From contig JANFNE010000001.1 in assembly GCA_024867545.1 (NCBI GenBank), forward strand, positions 620,001 to 684,000: a stretch of 64,000 nt of DNA. Reading direction: 5' to 3'. The notes under the pieces were generated by a model. The model worked only from the letters and a program-made list of their open reading frames with translations. It did no database searches and was not told the origin of the DNA. Position 1 is the stretch's first letter, and each line of letters begins with the position of its first letter. The translations under genes and the position numbers were made by a program. Positions 20,210-31,648 of this stretch are shown in pieces. The stretch is from Phytopythium helicoides (Eukaryota > Oomycota > Peronosporomycetes > Pythiales > Pythiaceae).

Positions 20210-23200
20210 CTAGTGCGGTGCGGCGGTGGCGGCCGCCGCGCGCGCAGCCAGGGATGCCAGTGTGACGTCGCTGAGCCGGCGCAGCCTTGCTTCTTCTTCG
20301 AGCGCGCTTGCAGGTGGCTTGGACCACGCTGCGAGCGCTGGTGTAATAGGGTGTAACGCTACAAATGCATGCCTACACGTAACCCGCGAGACCAGCAAGT
20401 AGGTCTGCTGCGGCTTGTTGACGACCCCGTGCGTCGACTTCCAGTCCAGCACGACCATCGAGTGCAAGGTCTCGCCCTGCACTTTGTAGACGGTCGAGCC
20501 GACGGCGCACACGAACGGCAGCTGCTGCGGCTTGACCGTGACGCAGCGCGGCTGGCCGTTCGGCGCCCGGGGCAGCGAGATGTCCACTTTCGAGTAGGAC
20601 TCGGTCGCGTAGAAGACCGGGAAGAGCTCGGGGTCGAGGCCCGGGCGGATCGCCGCGGCACGCGCAGCATCGCGTACTCGGGCGGGCGGCTCGGCAGCTG
20701 CACGACCGTGCTGGTCGCGCCGTCGCGCACCAGCCGGAACGTCGTGCCCGGCGGGAAGTGCACGGACTCGAGCGTGCCGAGCGTGCCGTTGGCGACGCCT
20801 TTCGCGGTCGCGACGTTCTGCGTGACCTGGACGGCCATCCCGATGATGAGGTCGAGGAACGGGGCCATGCGGCCGAACCGGTTGTCGGGGAGGCTCATGA
20901 CGTAGCGCAGGTCGCTCGGGCTCAGCCCATTGAGCGCGCCCTTGAAGTTGGCGAGCACGCGCACCGGGTACACGTCGGTCGGCAACAAACGCGCCGTCTC
21001 GGCGACGAACGCGTTGTTCACCGCCAGGCGCGTGGCGTTCTCGGGCGTGACGAACACGGCGCCCGCCCCGATCTGGTCCTGCAGCGCCGTGTCCGCGTCC
21101 ATGCGCTGCGGCGGCGACAATGGTGGCGATGGCGGCGACGGCGACGATGCTAGCACGCGGCTGTTGACGAGCGCGAGGAACTCGGGCGTCCACTGCCCGA
21201 GCCGCGCGAGCGCACAGCCCGCGCCCCACTCGGGGTCGCTGTGGAAACGCACCGACTCCTCCAGCACGACGACGGTCGTGAACCGGCGCCAGAGCTGGTG
21301 GCCTTCGATGTCGGCAGTGCTCGGTTTGGCAGTGGCGTCGACGTTGAGGTAGATCGGGTCGGCGCGCACGGGCGGCATCTGCAGAAAGTCGCCTACCAGG
21401 ACGACGTGGATGCCGCCAAAGGGTACGTCGACGACCTGCGTGTACTGCCGCATCAGCTTGTCCAGTTTGAGCGAGTCGCGCTTCGCCATCATCGACACCT
21501 CGTCGACGATGAGGAGGTCGATCGGCGCAAAGCGCTTTTCACGGATGGCGTGCCGGATGCGCAGCATGAAACTCGCGAGGGTGCGGCCGCCGATGAGCGT
21601 GGCGGCCTTGCCCGTCAATGCGGTCTTGACCACTGCGTCGTCGCGGTGCCAGCTGGCGGCGAACGCGTCCACGGCATCGATCACGCGGCTCTTGCCCGTG
21701 CCGCCAGCGCCGCCGAGGAACATCAGCAGCTGGTCGGCAAGGAGGCGCGTCTGGAAGTTGTCGCTGCGGTAGCTGCCGCTGGCGACGCCGTCGTCTCCGC
21801 CGCCACCGCCACCACCGCCGAGGTCGTGGAGGGCGCCGAGCTCTTGGTGCAGGTAACGTTGGAGCAGAGCCATCGCAATGTACACAAAGGCGACGTGCTG
21901 TCGCTGGTTCAGGGTGAACGCCTGCGAGACCTCGGTGATGGATGCATAGGCGCGGAGCGGCGGCGGCGGTCGGCTGGCCGGTGTCGGCGGTGTCCACTCG
22001 CGTCCAGACGCCGCCAGCGCGTTCTCAAGCAGCTCGATGACCTCGGTCGGCCGCTCGCTGCGGAACTGCTGCGACCGCTGCGGCTCAACCTCGTCGTTCG
22101 TCGTGTCCTTGACGAACCGCTGCAACTCGTCCAGCGAGAACTCGGGCATCACCGAGTCGCGGCTGCGCAAGTCGGTGGCCGATCCCGACGTGCTCCGCGC
22201 TGCCGTGCCTAGCAAGTTTTCGTAGCCGCCGCTGCCGCCAGCGTTCGGGAACACAGGCAATTCCGCGGCTGCTTCGGCGTTTTCGCCGCTTGTGTCGACA
22301 TCAAAGAGGTGGCCGAACGCGTCCGCGTCCGCCGCAGGACCCGCAGCCTCGTCTACGTCAGTATGGTCGAGCGCAGCATCGACATCGCCGCGCGTGCCGG
22401 TCACCTCGTCGGCGTCGGCGTCGCCGTCGGGGTCACCACTGCCACCGCACTCGGCATCCTCCTTGGCCTGCAAGGCGGCTCGATGGTAGTCGTCCATGTT
22501 TGCCATGATCTCGCGAGTGAAACTCGAGCGCGTGGGCACCCACTCCGAGAAAGCGTCGACCCAGCCTGCGTCGCTCCTCGGGTCCGCGACCAAGTCCGTC
22601 GCCGCTCGAAACGGCTTGAACAGTACAAGTGCACACTGGCTTCGCTTCACGACGTACTCGTGCGGCGAATCAGGGTCCACAAACGGCATGCGCATGCCGA
22701 CCACGACCGGGACGACCTCGTTGATGTGCGAGCCGACGCAGTGCGTGTCGAAGAGCGGGTGGTCGGGCAGGTAGAGCACGTCGTCGGCGGACGCCTGCGT
22801 CCGCTTCCGGCGGAAGTACTTGCCCACGTACTCGTACAGACTCAGGTCGTCGAGCGTCGGCGGCCGGAACAGGTAGTCATCGAGGAACGAGGCTGCGCGG
22901 AAAGTAACTTCCGAGCCGTGCTCGGGAAGCTCGACGAGGTCACAGGAGTGCGCCGCTTGCTCCACCAGCTCGTCGAGCACCGCTCGCAGCGGGAGCGTAG
23001 CACACGGCGTGCTCGTGTACGCGCACGACCCGTGCAGCAAGTACAACGCGGCGAGTGGCCCGGCGATCTCGCGCCGGTTTGAGATCGCATACAGCATCGA
23101 CGCGACGCGTCTGCGGCCGACCGCGGCGCGCTCTGCTGCAGAGGCCTCTTCGTCGTGGACTTCGCGCTGCTGGCGGCGCTGGAACGCAGCGAGCGCGACC

Positions 23201-26200
23201 GCGGTGATTGAGTCGACCTGCTCCTGCATCTTGGTCACGTACTTTGTGGCGTAGTAGATGCGCAGCAGCGCGTTGAGCCCGCCGATCATGACCTGCACGT
23301 CGTGGTTGGACTTGAAGGCCAGCATGATCTCGCGGTTGAAGCCGTTCACAAACTCGAACGGCGCCCGCCGTGCAAGCGAGACGCCGTCGCTCGAGCACGA
23401 CGTGCGTGCGACTCGGTCGCGCGGAAACCCATAGCGGCACTGGCCGGGCAGCGACGCTCGGCTCTTTTTAAAGCAGCTCCCGGCGTGGGACCACCAGTGC
23501 AGGTTGAGCAAAAAGACTAGCATTGACACGGCGAACGCAAGCGTGCGCGGCGCAAAGCGCTCGTCGTCGACGGATGGCGGCAGCGCCATGAGCTTTCGCG
23601 CGACGGGATCTCCGCGGAACGCGTCGTCTTCGCGCCGCTCGAGTCTGCTAGGGGCGCGGTTGAGGCCCCGTAGATAGTCACCATAGACGTCGTGGTCGCA
23701 GTCGCCGCCGTCTGCGTCGGCAGCTTCAAACAGGTGCAGGTCGCGGCGATAGATCGCGCGCTTTGCGGCGCCGACGCCACCCCGGCAGCGCGTCTCCATT
23801 CGCACAGCCGCTGCCAGTTCGTCCGTAGAGAGCGGTCGCATCGGTGGCGGCCACGATGGCGGTCGATTGTCCAGCAAGAGCCGCCGGATCACGTGCTGCG
23901 AGCTCAGACCTCTGCTGCAGCCTGAGCACCGAACGAGTAACGGCTCACTGCGCGGGCGCTCTCGCGACTTGCCCGGATCCTCGTAGGCCTCCGGTGGAAT
24001 GGGCAGCGGCAGCAGATCCGCGAACGAGTGCCCGCAGAAGCTGCACGAAGAGTCCGCGAGGTCCAGCGGCATGGACGTCGAGACGACGCTGTCGGCGAAC
24101 GCCTCGATGTCATGGTAGTAGGCGTCACCGTGCGCTGCCACGGCTCGATCAAACGCGTCGCAGTTCGGCGGCGCGTCGGACAGCCACACGAGGAAGTGCG
24201 CGTGCAGCGTTCCGCCGCCCTGGGTCTCGACCATGCCGAAGTAGGCCTTGACCTTGCCGAAGAGTCCGTCGAACGGCTTGGCCTTCATGTGGTTGGGCGA
24301 CTTGCCGAGCACGTGCTCGATGAAGGCGTCAATGTTGCGCTCAAAGAGCCGCGCAGAGGCGACGTCATTGCGCAGACTCGCACCGTGAAGCGTCGAGCGC
24401 CCCGGCGGGTCGATCAGCGTGGCGTCAAAGAGCGAGTCGACCGACGTGATGCCGCAGTACTGCGCCATCACGAACGAATCGGCGACGTTGGGCGTGAGGG
24501 TGACGAAGAGTGCCGGCTGTCCATAGCGCGCTTGGTACGCGAACGCCTGGCGTCGGCACTGAGCGCGCTCGGCGTCGCTGCCCCACATCGCGCTGCCACT
24601 CAGCTCGACTGTGCGGAGCAGGGCGCTCGCACTCGCGTCGTGGTTCCGCTCCGACGCCGCGCGGCCTCGGCGCCGGAGCTCTTTCGCGTTGAGCGCCTCG
24701 GCCAGTGCCGCTTCCGTGACGCTGCTATAGCGCTCAAATAGCTCAGGGCTGCGCCGGCACTTCAGTGCGACGTGCGTGTACATCTTCTGGACCGACAGGT
24801 GGTCAAAGCTAGCGAGCACGAAGAGCTCGTCTTCAGCAAATCGGCGAGAGCTCAGCATGGCGTAGTGGCGGATGCATGCGTCCAGCGACACCGGTACTTG
24901 GCGCGTCTCGCCCGGATGACCCCGGCCGAACGGGAAGAGGTGGGGGAACATGCGCGCAAACAACGTGCTGTCCCTCGGCGCGAATTGGGTCGAGTGTCGG
25001 ACCAGGAAGTGCGGCTCGGGCGGCGTGCCGCCAGCCGCTGGCGCGGCCGCTGCTTGAGTCCCAAGCGCAGTGACTTCTTCATCGTCGGACACGAACACGA
25101 TCCGGTGCTCGACGACGTCGGCTTCATTCGCGGTCGCGTCGCTGTCGGACACGCCACCGACGCGGTCCTGCTCAGTGTCCAAGTCGTCGACGTCGGCGGC
25201 GGTGGCGTCGGCGGCTTCGAAGATGACGCTGTCAGTGACCGCGTCGGCCGCAAGCTCGGAGCTGTCGGCGATCGCGATCGACGCGTAGAGTGGGTTGTTC
25301 GACTTGTAGAAGCTCAGCAGATCGTCAACGACCTGGCGGCGCACGCGGTGCATTTGGCGGACGCGCAGCTGCTGCTCGGGGGTAAATGGTCCCGCGAGGA
25401 CGACTCGATACGTCGAGATACTGTCGGTCGGGATCGGCAGCATTGCCGCCGGAGGCGCGGGAGTGCAGTCAAACGCAAGATAGTGCGAGCGGATCGCGCG
25501 GTGCGCCCCGCCGCGCATCACGCGCGTCACGGCGACCAGCGACACAGGCTGCGTGATCAGCCGCTCGGGCAGCGTCACGTCGGCGAAGCGGCTGGGCAGC
25601 GAGCCCACGAAGAACCCGTTCTTGATCGCGAACTTCGGCAGCGCTTGCTTCAGCAAGCAGTCGTCGCACTCACGGCAGATCTGGACGTAGCCTTCGGAGT
25701 GGATGCCACGCTTCGACAGTAACATGCCACCCAAGCATGGGAAGAGCTCCGAGCAGTCGTAGTCCGCGCTGAGCTCGACCGGCAAGTCTTCGCTGGCGCT
25801 CTCGAGAAGCAGGCGCATGGCGTGGATGCGGTCGCGGTCAGTAACATCGACAAGCCGAATCGTTTTCCAGAGTGTGCTCCGGTCGCATACCGCACAGGCG
25901 GTTTCGTCCAGGCCGTCAGCGCCGAGCGCCAGCTGGAGGCGGTGCAGAGCGTCCGCCTTGGTTGCATCCGACACTGGACGCAGTCTTGGGACCGCGTCGT
26001 CGTCCCAGGAGGTGTGGTGGAGCGCTTCCATTCCCGCTCCAGTCGGTGCGCTCGGCGATGCCCTGCGTTGCCGCTTCCTCTCGCGGTCGCGCCGACACCG
26101 CTCCGCCCTGTCGGCCGGCGTCTCTCGGTCTCGGTGCTGAGTCGTCGCTACTCGATGCCGCTCCAAAATGGCTGTTGCCGCCGGCGCAGTCGTTGCGGGC

Positions 26201-26658
26201 TCAGAAACCGGGGCTTGTAAGCGTGCCGCGGCTCTGCGTTGGCGCTGGCGTTCTCGGGCACGGCGACGCCTCTCTTCCATATCGGCCGGCGTCTCGCGGC
26301 TGCGCCAGCGCTGAACCGCCAGACGATTCCTCTCCAATGATGTTTGCGCTGCCGCTTGGGCTGCTGCTGCTTGGGCGTCGACTGCTGCTTGAGCTGCTGC
26401 TGCTTGGGTTGTTGCTGCTTGGGCTGCTGCTGCTTGGGCTGCTGCTGCTTGGGCTGCTGCTGCTTGGGTTGCTACTGGAGCGACTTCTGCTTGTGCAGCT
26501 CTTGTTGTCGTCGCCTGTTCCAACGCGATCCGACGCGCACGCTGCCGTTCTCGATCGCGTCGCCGTCTCTCCATGCCTTCTGCCGGTGTCTCGCGGTCGC
26601 GCCGAAGTCGAGCCAACAGCCTTTGGCGCTCACGCCGCTGGGCTGCATCGAGCACCAT
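20210..26658 (-). CDS. Helentron 2 Rep-helicase
   Basis: About 2,140 codons from the ATG at 26658 (MVLDAAQRRER). The N-terminus has RETPAEG and RETPADM basic repeats and a 15-base tandem repeat at about 26357-26475 giving AQAAA units. The HUH motif TLHAHFLVW lies at about residue 818, YYATKYVTK at about 1138, and Walker A GGAGGTGKS at about 1653 with VDEVSMM after it. The reading frame breaks at about 20660-20672 in the same place and same way as in Helentron 1; the true C-terminus (ELFPVFYA to VYKVQGETL) continues in the frame that stops at 20210. The shared break lies inside the patch where both elements are nearly identical. Confidence 0.85.
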
Positions 26659-26876
26659 GGCCGGCGCTGGTTCATCGGCACGTTTAGATCTGGACAGTGC
26701 TCGCGCGCGTCGGGGGCTTGCAGCCGTGGCGATGTTGAAGCTCCGTGCTAGCAAGCGGTTTGACAATCATAAATTGCAGTGGAGCGAGGCGCACACCGCC
26801 GTCTCGCGCACCTACGAGCGCACCCGACGTGCACAGCCTGATCGACCGCCCACCCACGTCCCGACATCGAGAGTAA

Positions 26877-27933
26877 CTAGCTCGGCATGAGGAACTTGTC
26901 CAAAGTGAGCTGAACCATTCGCTTGTTTGCCCGTCGGTCGCCGACTTGCGCTTGCCGACGCCGCTTCCTCGTGCCGATGACGCCCCGGCAGCTTTGGGCG
27001 CCGCAGAAGCAGTTGACCGCGTACAACAGGAAGTCAAACTGGTAGTCTAGCGTCAGCTCTTCGCCCGACGGCACGGCGCGCGTTGCGAACACACCACACC
27101 GCTCGTGGCCACGCACGTTCCACTTCTCGAACGCGCAGTTCGGCTCGCACGAGTGGTTGGCGAAGCGCATCCGGCCGCCGAAGCGGGTTGCGTCGATGAC
27201 CGTGTCAGTGCTCATGCGAAGCATGTAGTGGTGCTTCGCGCCGTGGTAGATCTACGTGAGCGCGCGCAGCGTCAGCATTCGGCTAGTGGGTAGCAACGAG
27301 AAGACCAATAGATCGCCGTACCTGCGAGCGGACCTTTGCCTCGCGACTGCTGAGCACCTCGCCGACGTACTCGCCGATGAATCGGCCGGCGTCGACGCGC
27401 TCTAGCGTGATTAGCCCGACGCCCTTCCGTCCGCAGTCCACCACCGCAGTCGGTACGGACGACCCAAGCTGTAGCTGGCGATTCGTGCACTGCCACGCGC
27501 ACGGACAGCGCTCAACAGCACACTCGTAGCGCATCTGGCGCACCACCACGTTAGCTGGCGTTCGGAGGCTCGACGCGGCACGGCCGCGGCACGCGCACGC
27601 ACCGCGCGGTTGCTGCAGCCGTCTTCGCAGCCACGCCCTGTCGATGCATCGACAGCGCAGTCGCACACCGGAACATCATCCTGCGAGGGCAAGCAGCGGC
27701 GTGCGTGCCCGCATATGGACACCCAGCGGTGCGTGAGCACCTACACGAGCAGAAAAATATAAAAATAACGGCCGACTCACACTCGGAGCGACTAGCCATT
27801 CGCCACCAACAGCCACGTTCGCCTCGACAAGGTGGACCGACTGGAACGCCAGCTCGACAACGCCAGCCGCCGCCGCTGCTCCTGCTGCTGGTGCTGCCGC
27901 CGCTGCCGAGCGTAGCGATGACTGCTCGTCCAT
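26877..27933 (-). CDS. Helentron 2 SET-domain lysine methyltransferase (four exons)
   Basis: Exons 27781-27933, 27603-27680, 27322-27534 and 26877-27251 total 273 codons. The third exon has the same 213-base length as in Helentron 1. Introns are GT-AG, of 100, 68 and 70 bases; the 68-base one has a CTAAC branch-like site. The domain order is the same: VCDCAVDASTGRGC, CPCAWQC, GLITLERV, GEYVGEVL, RFANHSCEPNC, GEELTLDY and a complete post-SET CFCGAQSC. The last intron of copy 1 is absent here. The C-terminus has QLTLDKFL, again PCNA-motif-like. All core SET residues that I can judge (NHSC, the terminal Tyr of LDY) are kept, so the enzyme could be active. Histone H3 is a likely but unproven substrate. 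Confidence 0.8.
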
Positions 27934-28239
27934 GGACGCTTGCTCATGCCCTCGACAGCGACGGCGCTCTCTGAGAAGGAGACTCGCGACCGGTCCCTAC
28001 TTCGGATCTGCAACGTTGAGCATGGTCGCCAAGTGCTTCTCCGCTGCACAATGCAGAGCGGTCGCCCACTCGCCCACTCGCCCACTCGCCCACTCGCCCA
28101 CTCGCTTTCGGCCCTTCCCGCGACGACGAGCGCCGGCGAAGGCGAAGCACAGTCGTCAATTTCCCGCTCATCGCCGACCCGCCACCTGCCGTCTCGCTCG
28201 CTCGCCCGCCCACCCGCGCCGCAAGCCACCGGCTTTGCC
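27934..28239. promoter_or_regulatory. Divergent promoter between SET gene and unknown cargo gene, Helentron 2
   Basis: This 306-base gap between opposed start codons holds a short CGCCCACT repeat near 28064-28103 and no gene. The arrangement mirrors 17367-17618. Confidence 0.45.
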
Positions 28240-29014
28240 ATGCCGCAGCCGAGGAAGCACAGCGCGGCCAGCAGCAGCGCGGCTGCTGCGCCAGAGCCAG
28301 CGGCAGCAGCGACCGCGCCGACATCGGTCTCACTCGCGAGGTCCGGGACGCCGCTAGCGTCGAAGGACAGCCATGAGCACGACCACGCAGTCAAGCACGC
28401 AGCCGACACGCAGCCGCCGGTCGGCTACGAGTCGCCGCTCAAGAAGATGAAGAAGTCGATGCTCCAGCACAAGCGCAAGCTCATCGTGACCATCGACGGT
28501 GCGTTTGCGTGTGTTGCGCCGAGAGCGCAGCCAGTCGGATGCTAACCGCGCGTGCGAAAACAGAACTCAGAGAGTTCATTACCGCGAACGACGCGTCGCT
28601 GGAGGAAGCGTGTGGCAGTGTTCGCATCCAAGCGCGCTTGCTATGGTACGCACCAGTCACGCTGGGCGGCACCAAGGTACTTCGCCTCTACCTCAGCGAG
28701 CAGCAGGCACCCGAGCCGCTGGAGCAGCAGCAGCGGGTACGTGCACGCCGGCCCGGACGACGAGATCGCTAGCTAACGATCGATGCTGTTGCGGCCACAC
28801 GCAGGAATATCAGGAGGCGCAGCGCGAGGACGAATTTGGGGCCAACGAGTTCCTTATCACTCTCTCGCTCTACGGGATCGCGCCGGACAACCCGAGCCTG
28901 CCGGCACCGGGCTCGGTCATCGCGTTCAACCCGACAAAGCTCAAGATCTACCGAGAGTGCTGTCAAGTCCGCTCGACACTACAGGCCATCACGACGGTCG
29001 TCGAGGCGCCGTGA
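28240..29014 (+). CDS. Helentron 2 conserved cargo protein of unknown function, intact
   Basis: Exons 28240-28498, 28564-28736 and 28805-29014 give exactly 214 codons, with 65- and 68-base GT-AG introns (the first has a CTAAC branch-like site). The protein has an Ala/Ser-rich start (MPQPRKHS), then QPPVGYESPLKKMKK and MLQHKRKLIV, ELREFI, RLLWYAP, EQQAPEPLEQQQ, EYQEAQREDEF, PGSVIAFNP and a C-terminal YRECCQVR and ITTVV. The two Helentron copies agree far better in these blocks than in the N-terminal stretch, which suggests selection on the protein. I do not recognise the fold; a DNA- or replication-related helper is only a guess from its setting. Confidence 0.65.
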
Positions 29015-29496
29015 GCGTGCGCGTGGCACTGCAGGCACGACACGTCGTGATCGAGTGCGACGACCCGTTGTGACGCAGCCCCCAATCCTCGAAGCCGCGT
29101 GTCCTCGCTGATGGTTCCTCCAGGACCTTCCGTCCGAGCGCGTCCGTCATGTAGTTTGGCTCTATCCATGCATCGATCTACTGTCCGTCTGTCAACGTAC
29201 CGAATGCCATGCTATTTGAACAACACCATCGACTCGACTCAGCTACCGTTCTGCATCACGACCAACAGACTGTCATCGATCTACTTCGGCCACGACCACG
29301 ACCACGACCACGGTACGGCGATAGCCATTACGACAATTAGTCCATCTCTCGACCGCAGCGTCAACTACCATTCTATTCTATTAATCGATCGATCAATCGA
29401 TCGTCGCCAATCACGACGACCACGACATGCTACAGCCGCGGCGTCAGACATCGTCCTTCCTCGCTCTCTCACCCCCCACCGTTCGAACTGCAAACC

Positions 29497-29514
29497 CCCG
29501 AGCCTCCGGTCGGG
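29497..29514 (+). other. 3' terminal hairpin, Helentron 2
   Basis: Same CCCGA/TCGGG stem and loop as at 18893-18910, followed by TACGCAAT to 29522. The preceding subterminal repeat GTTCGAACTGCAAA (29481-29494) is the inverse of the element's own 5' end, not of Helentron 1's. Confidence 0.8.
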
Positions 29515-29522
29515 TACGCAAT

Positions 29523-30199
29523 TTATATTCAGAGTTTACGTGGGGATCTGATTGGGTCCTATTACCTACTAAAACGTATACTAGCTTGGCAATGTCAATG
29601 CTGTAATTACTGAGATTGCTTTACTGACTGGAGCTTGTATACCAATTAGACGAGATATCACATAGCCTCTGACAATGCATACTATTGGTGTGATGTTGCT
29701 CCAGGCGGTGAAGAACGACATTCGCGAAACCTTCGGATGACATTTCAGTGCGCTTCAACTGGGAAGGGGTATTGCTCTGAATTTGGCGTTCAGGTCAGGT
29801 CGCCCACGCCTGCTTCAGGCTGTATGGTGAACGTATATGGGAGCTATGGCGGCCTGTCCGTAGAAATTTGACTTTCCTCGCGGCGCAAGCTCTGCATCTG
29901 TTGGCAACCGGGGGTCGACATCGGTGTCTCGTGGTGCTGGATTGATCGATCGACGGCGGCGTGAGTGGGTCAGGTGGCGCAGGCTGTTCAGCGCTCATCT
30001 CTTCGGTGTCTGTCGAGTGGCGCGATCTCGACGACTAGTGGCAGTGTGTTCGTATCGTGCTCGATTGGCACGAGCTTAGACGCATTGTTGAGTGTGTCCG
30101 CGACCAGCAGCTTTACTAGCAGAATTGGTGTCCAGCATTGAGTGTCTTTGGTCCTGCTGTAAATATTCAGAGCTTCCCCGCGCAACGCACGGCATTAGT
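29523..30199. other. Non-coding stretch between Helentron 2 and the split Fanzor element
   Basis: No gene is evident. It belongs to the 22-kb insertion, since the Fanzor sequence resumes only at 30200. Near 30021-30115 the plus strand reads as Ser/Thr-rich repeats (STTSGSVFV), in the style of the relic at 4330-4690, so both could derive from one repeat-protein gene. The last bases before the Fanzor junction (CGCACGGCATTAG) form only a weak hairpin. Confidence 0.5.
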
Positions 30200-31577
30200 C
30201 TGTTAGCCTCGTCGGACAAGAAGCCGCTCTCATTGCGCGGGATCTGCTCTCGCCAAGCCTGCACCTCGGTATCGTTGCCGTTGTAGACAGGGTCCAGGAT
30301 GCTCTTGATCATGACGTAGGTCTCAGCACCATTCATATCGTAGACCCGCTTAATGTGACGGTGGAAGCGACGGTAGAAATTGCGTACGATCGCGTTCTTG
30401 GTGTTAGTGGCCATCATTTGGGCTGCGTTCTGCTGCCACCCAGCGGTAATATGCCGGTTGCTTGCACGTCGAGCATCCTCACCTCGCCAAGTGTTGTACA
30501 GCGTGACTGATTGCTGGAATGCAGGAGACACGAGTGTGGAGTTGGCGTTGCAAACACACGATAGGCATCTGTAGAAGAAGACCTGGTTGAGTGGCTCCAC
30601 TGCATCGCCCAGCTGACACATCCGCACGGCGTGGATGTTGGCGAGGACGTAAGCCTCCAGCACGGCCTGGCCCATATCCGCCAGCACGGACTCCCACGGC
30701 AAAGTCATGGCCTCATCGCTCTTGCAAAACGCCTTGAGCGACGTCTTGACGCACACAAGCGAGGACTTGGCGTTAGCTGCGTCACGAGCTTCGACTTCGG
30801 CTCGTCGCCTCTTTGACTGACTCTTGCGTGGTTCTGCACTGCGCTTCTTCCTTTTAGACCTAGCATCGCCTGACGTCGGACCAGCTGCACGTGTTGTCTT
30901 GGACCGACCTCGACGAGTTGCGGAAGCAGTTCTTCTCATTGTGGATCTGCGTAGCCCTGCGGCAGCTTGACTGGTCTTGGACCTGCCTCGCCGGGGACCT
31001 GGATCGCCCTCCGTGCCCGATCGAGCGCGCTTGTTTGCCATGGTGGCAAATTACACTGTGAGTATGGAGATCAGGGTCGGCAGCCGCTTTCGTTCGTTGC
31101 CGTTCGAGAGCGAGTGGGCGCTTGCCAATTCAAAACATGCTATTGTCTCATCATGCCCATTTACGTGTATGCAGGCAGAGCTGCAAAGGCCGCTTTACTA
31201 GCTTGCCGTGGCTCATGATGGAGCTCTGGAGATCCTTCCTATGGCATCTTCAACAAGCAATACGAAGTGTCAATGCAGTGCTGTTGTCATCGCTGGAGGA
31301 TGGCATCGCGCAAGCTGATGAACTGCGCTGCCAGCTTGTCAATTAGGCAGTACCGTAAGTTACGCTCTTGAAGACACACCTGTCTTCAAGAGCATAACTC
31401 ACGGTACTTACGTAACTTTCTTGCCGTAACCACAGGTTTATTTAGTTTCACGTCTCCTTTTCCACGTTTTTCGGTTGAGTGAGAGTTTACTTTGATGTTG
31501 TGATGACAAGGGTGAATGTAGAAATGGAGGTTTTGTGACCATCGACCCCAGCGCCAATGCCGGGTACCCCGGCCATT
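30200..31577 (-). pseudogene. 5' half of the split Fanzor element (copy B)
   Basis: On the minus strand this matches copy A from its left end through codon 280 or so (LSDEANR), with very few changes. The same Kozak ATG is at 31041, and the basic N-terminus and 60-nt hairpin are kept. The gene then runs into unrelated sequence at 30199. The break lies at the same base of copy A as the start of the 3' half at 8202, so the two halves were one element. All catalytic motifs are in the other half. Confidence 0.88.
31349..31408 (-). other. 60-nt hairpin in the split Fanzor element
   Basis: Same inverted repeat as 1634-1693, in the opposite orientation, kept without change to the pairing. Confidence 0.8.
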
Positions 31578-31648
31578 CATGAGGAATGCAGTACGGGATT
31601 GTTTAAAACATGTTTTATACAATCGCTGTGAGTTCGATTTATCAGCGA

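Larger units (their letters stand above)
18919..29522 (+). mobile_element. Helentron/Helitron2-type rolling-circle transposon 2
   Basis: It begins directly after Helentron 1, with TTTGCAGTTCGAAC at 18920-18933, the exact inverse of 29481-29494. It ends in the same hairpin and TACGCAAT at 29522. Gene order matches Helentron 1. Proteins differ by many substitutions over most of their length, but about 1.1 kb around the end of the Rep-helicase is almost identical in both. Confidence 0.8.

Noticed and set aside
27535..27602. A frameshift in the second SET gene
   Set aside because: The break is removed by a 68-base GT-AG intron with a CTAAC branch-like site. The same intron position holds 81 bases in copy 1, and both splices restore the family spacing between CSNR and YEC.
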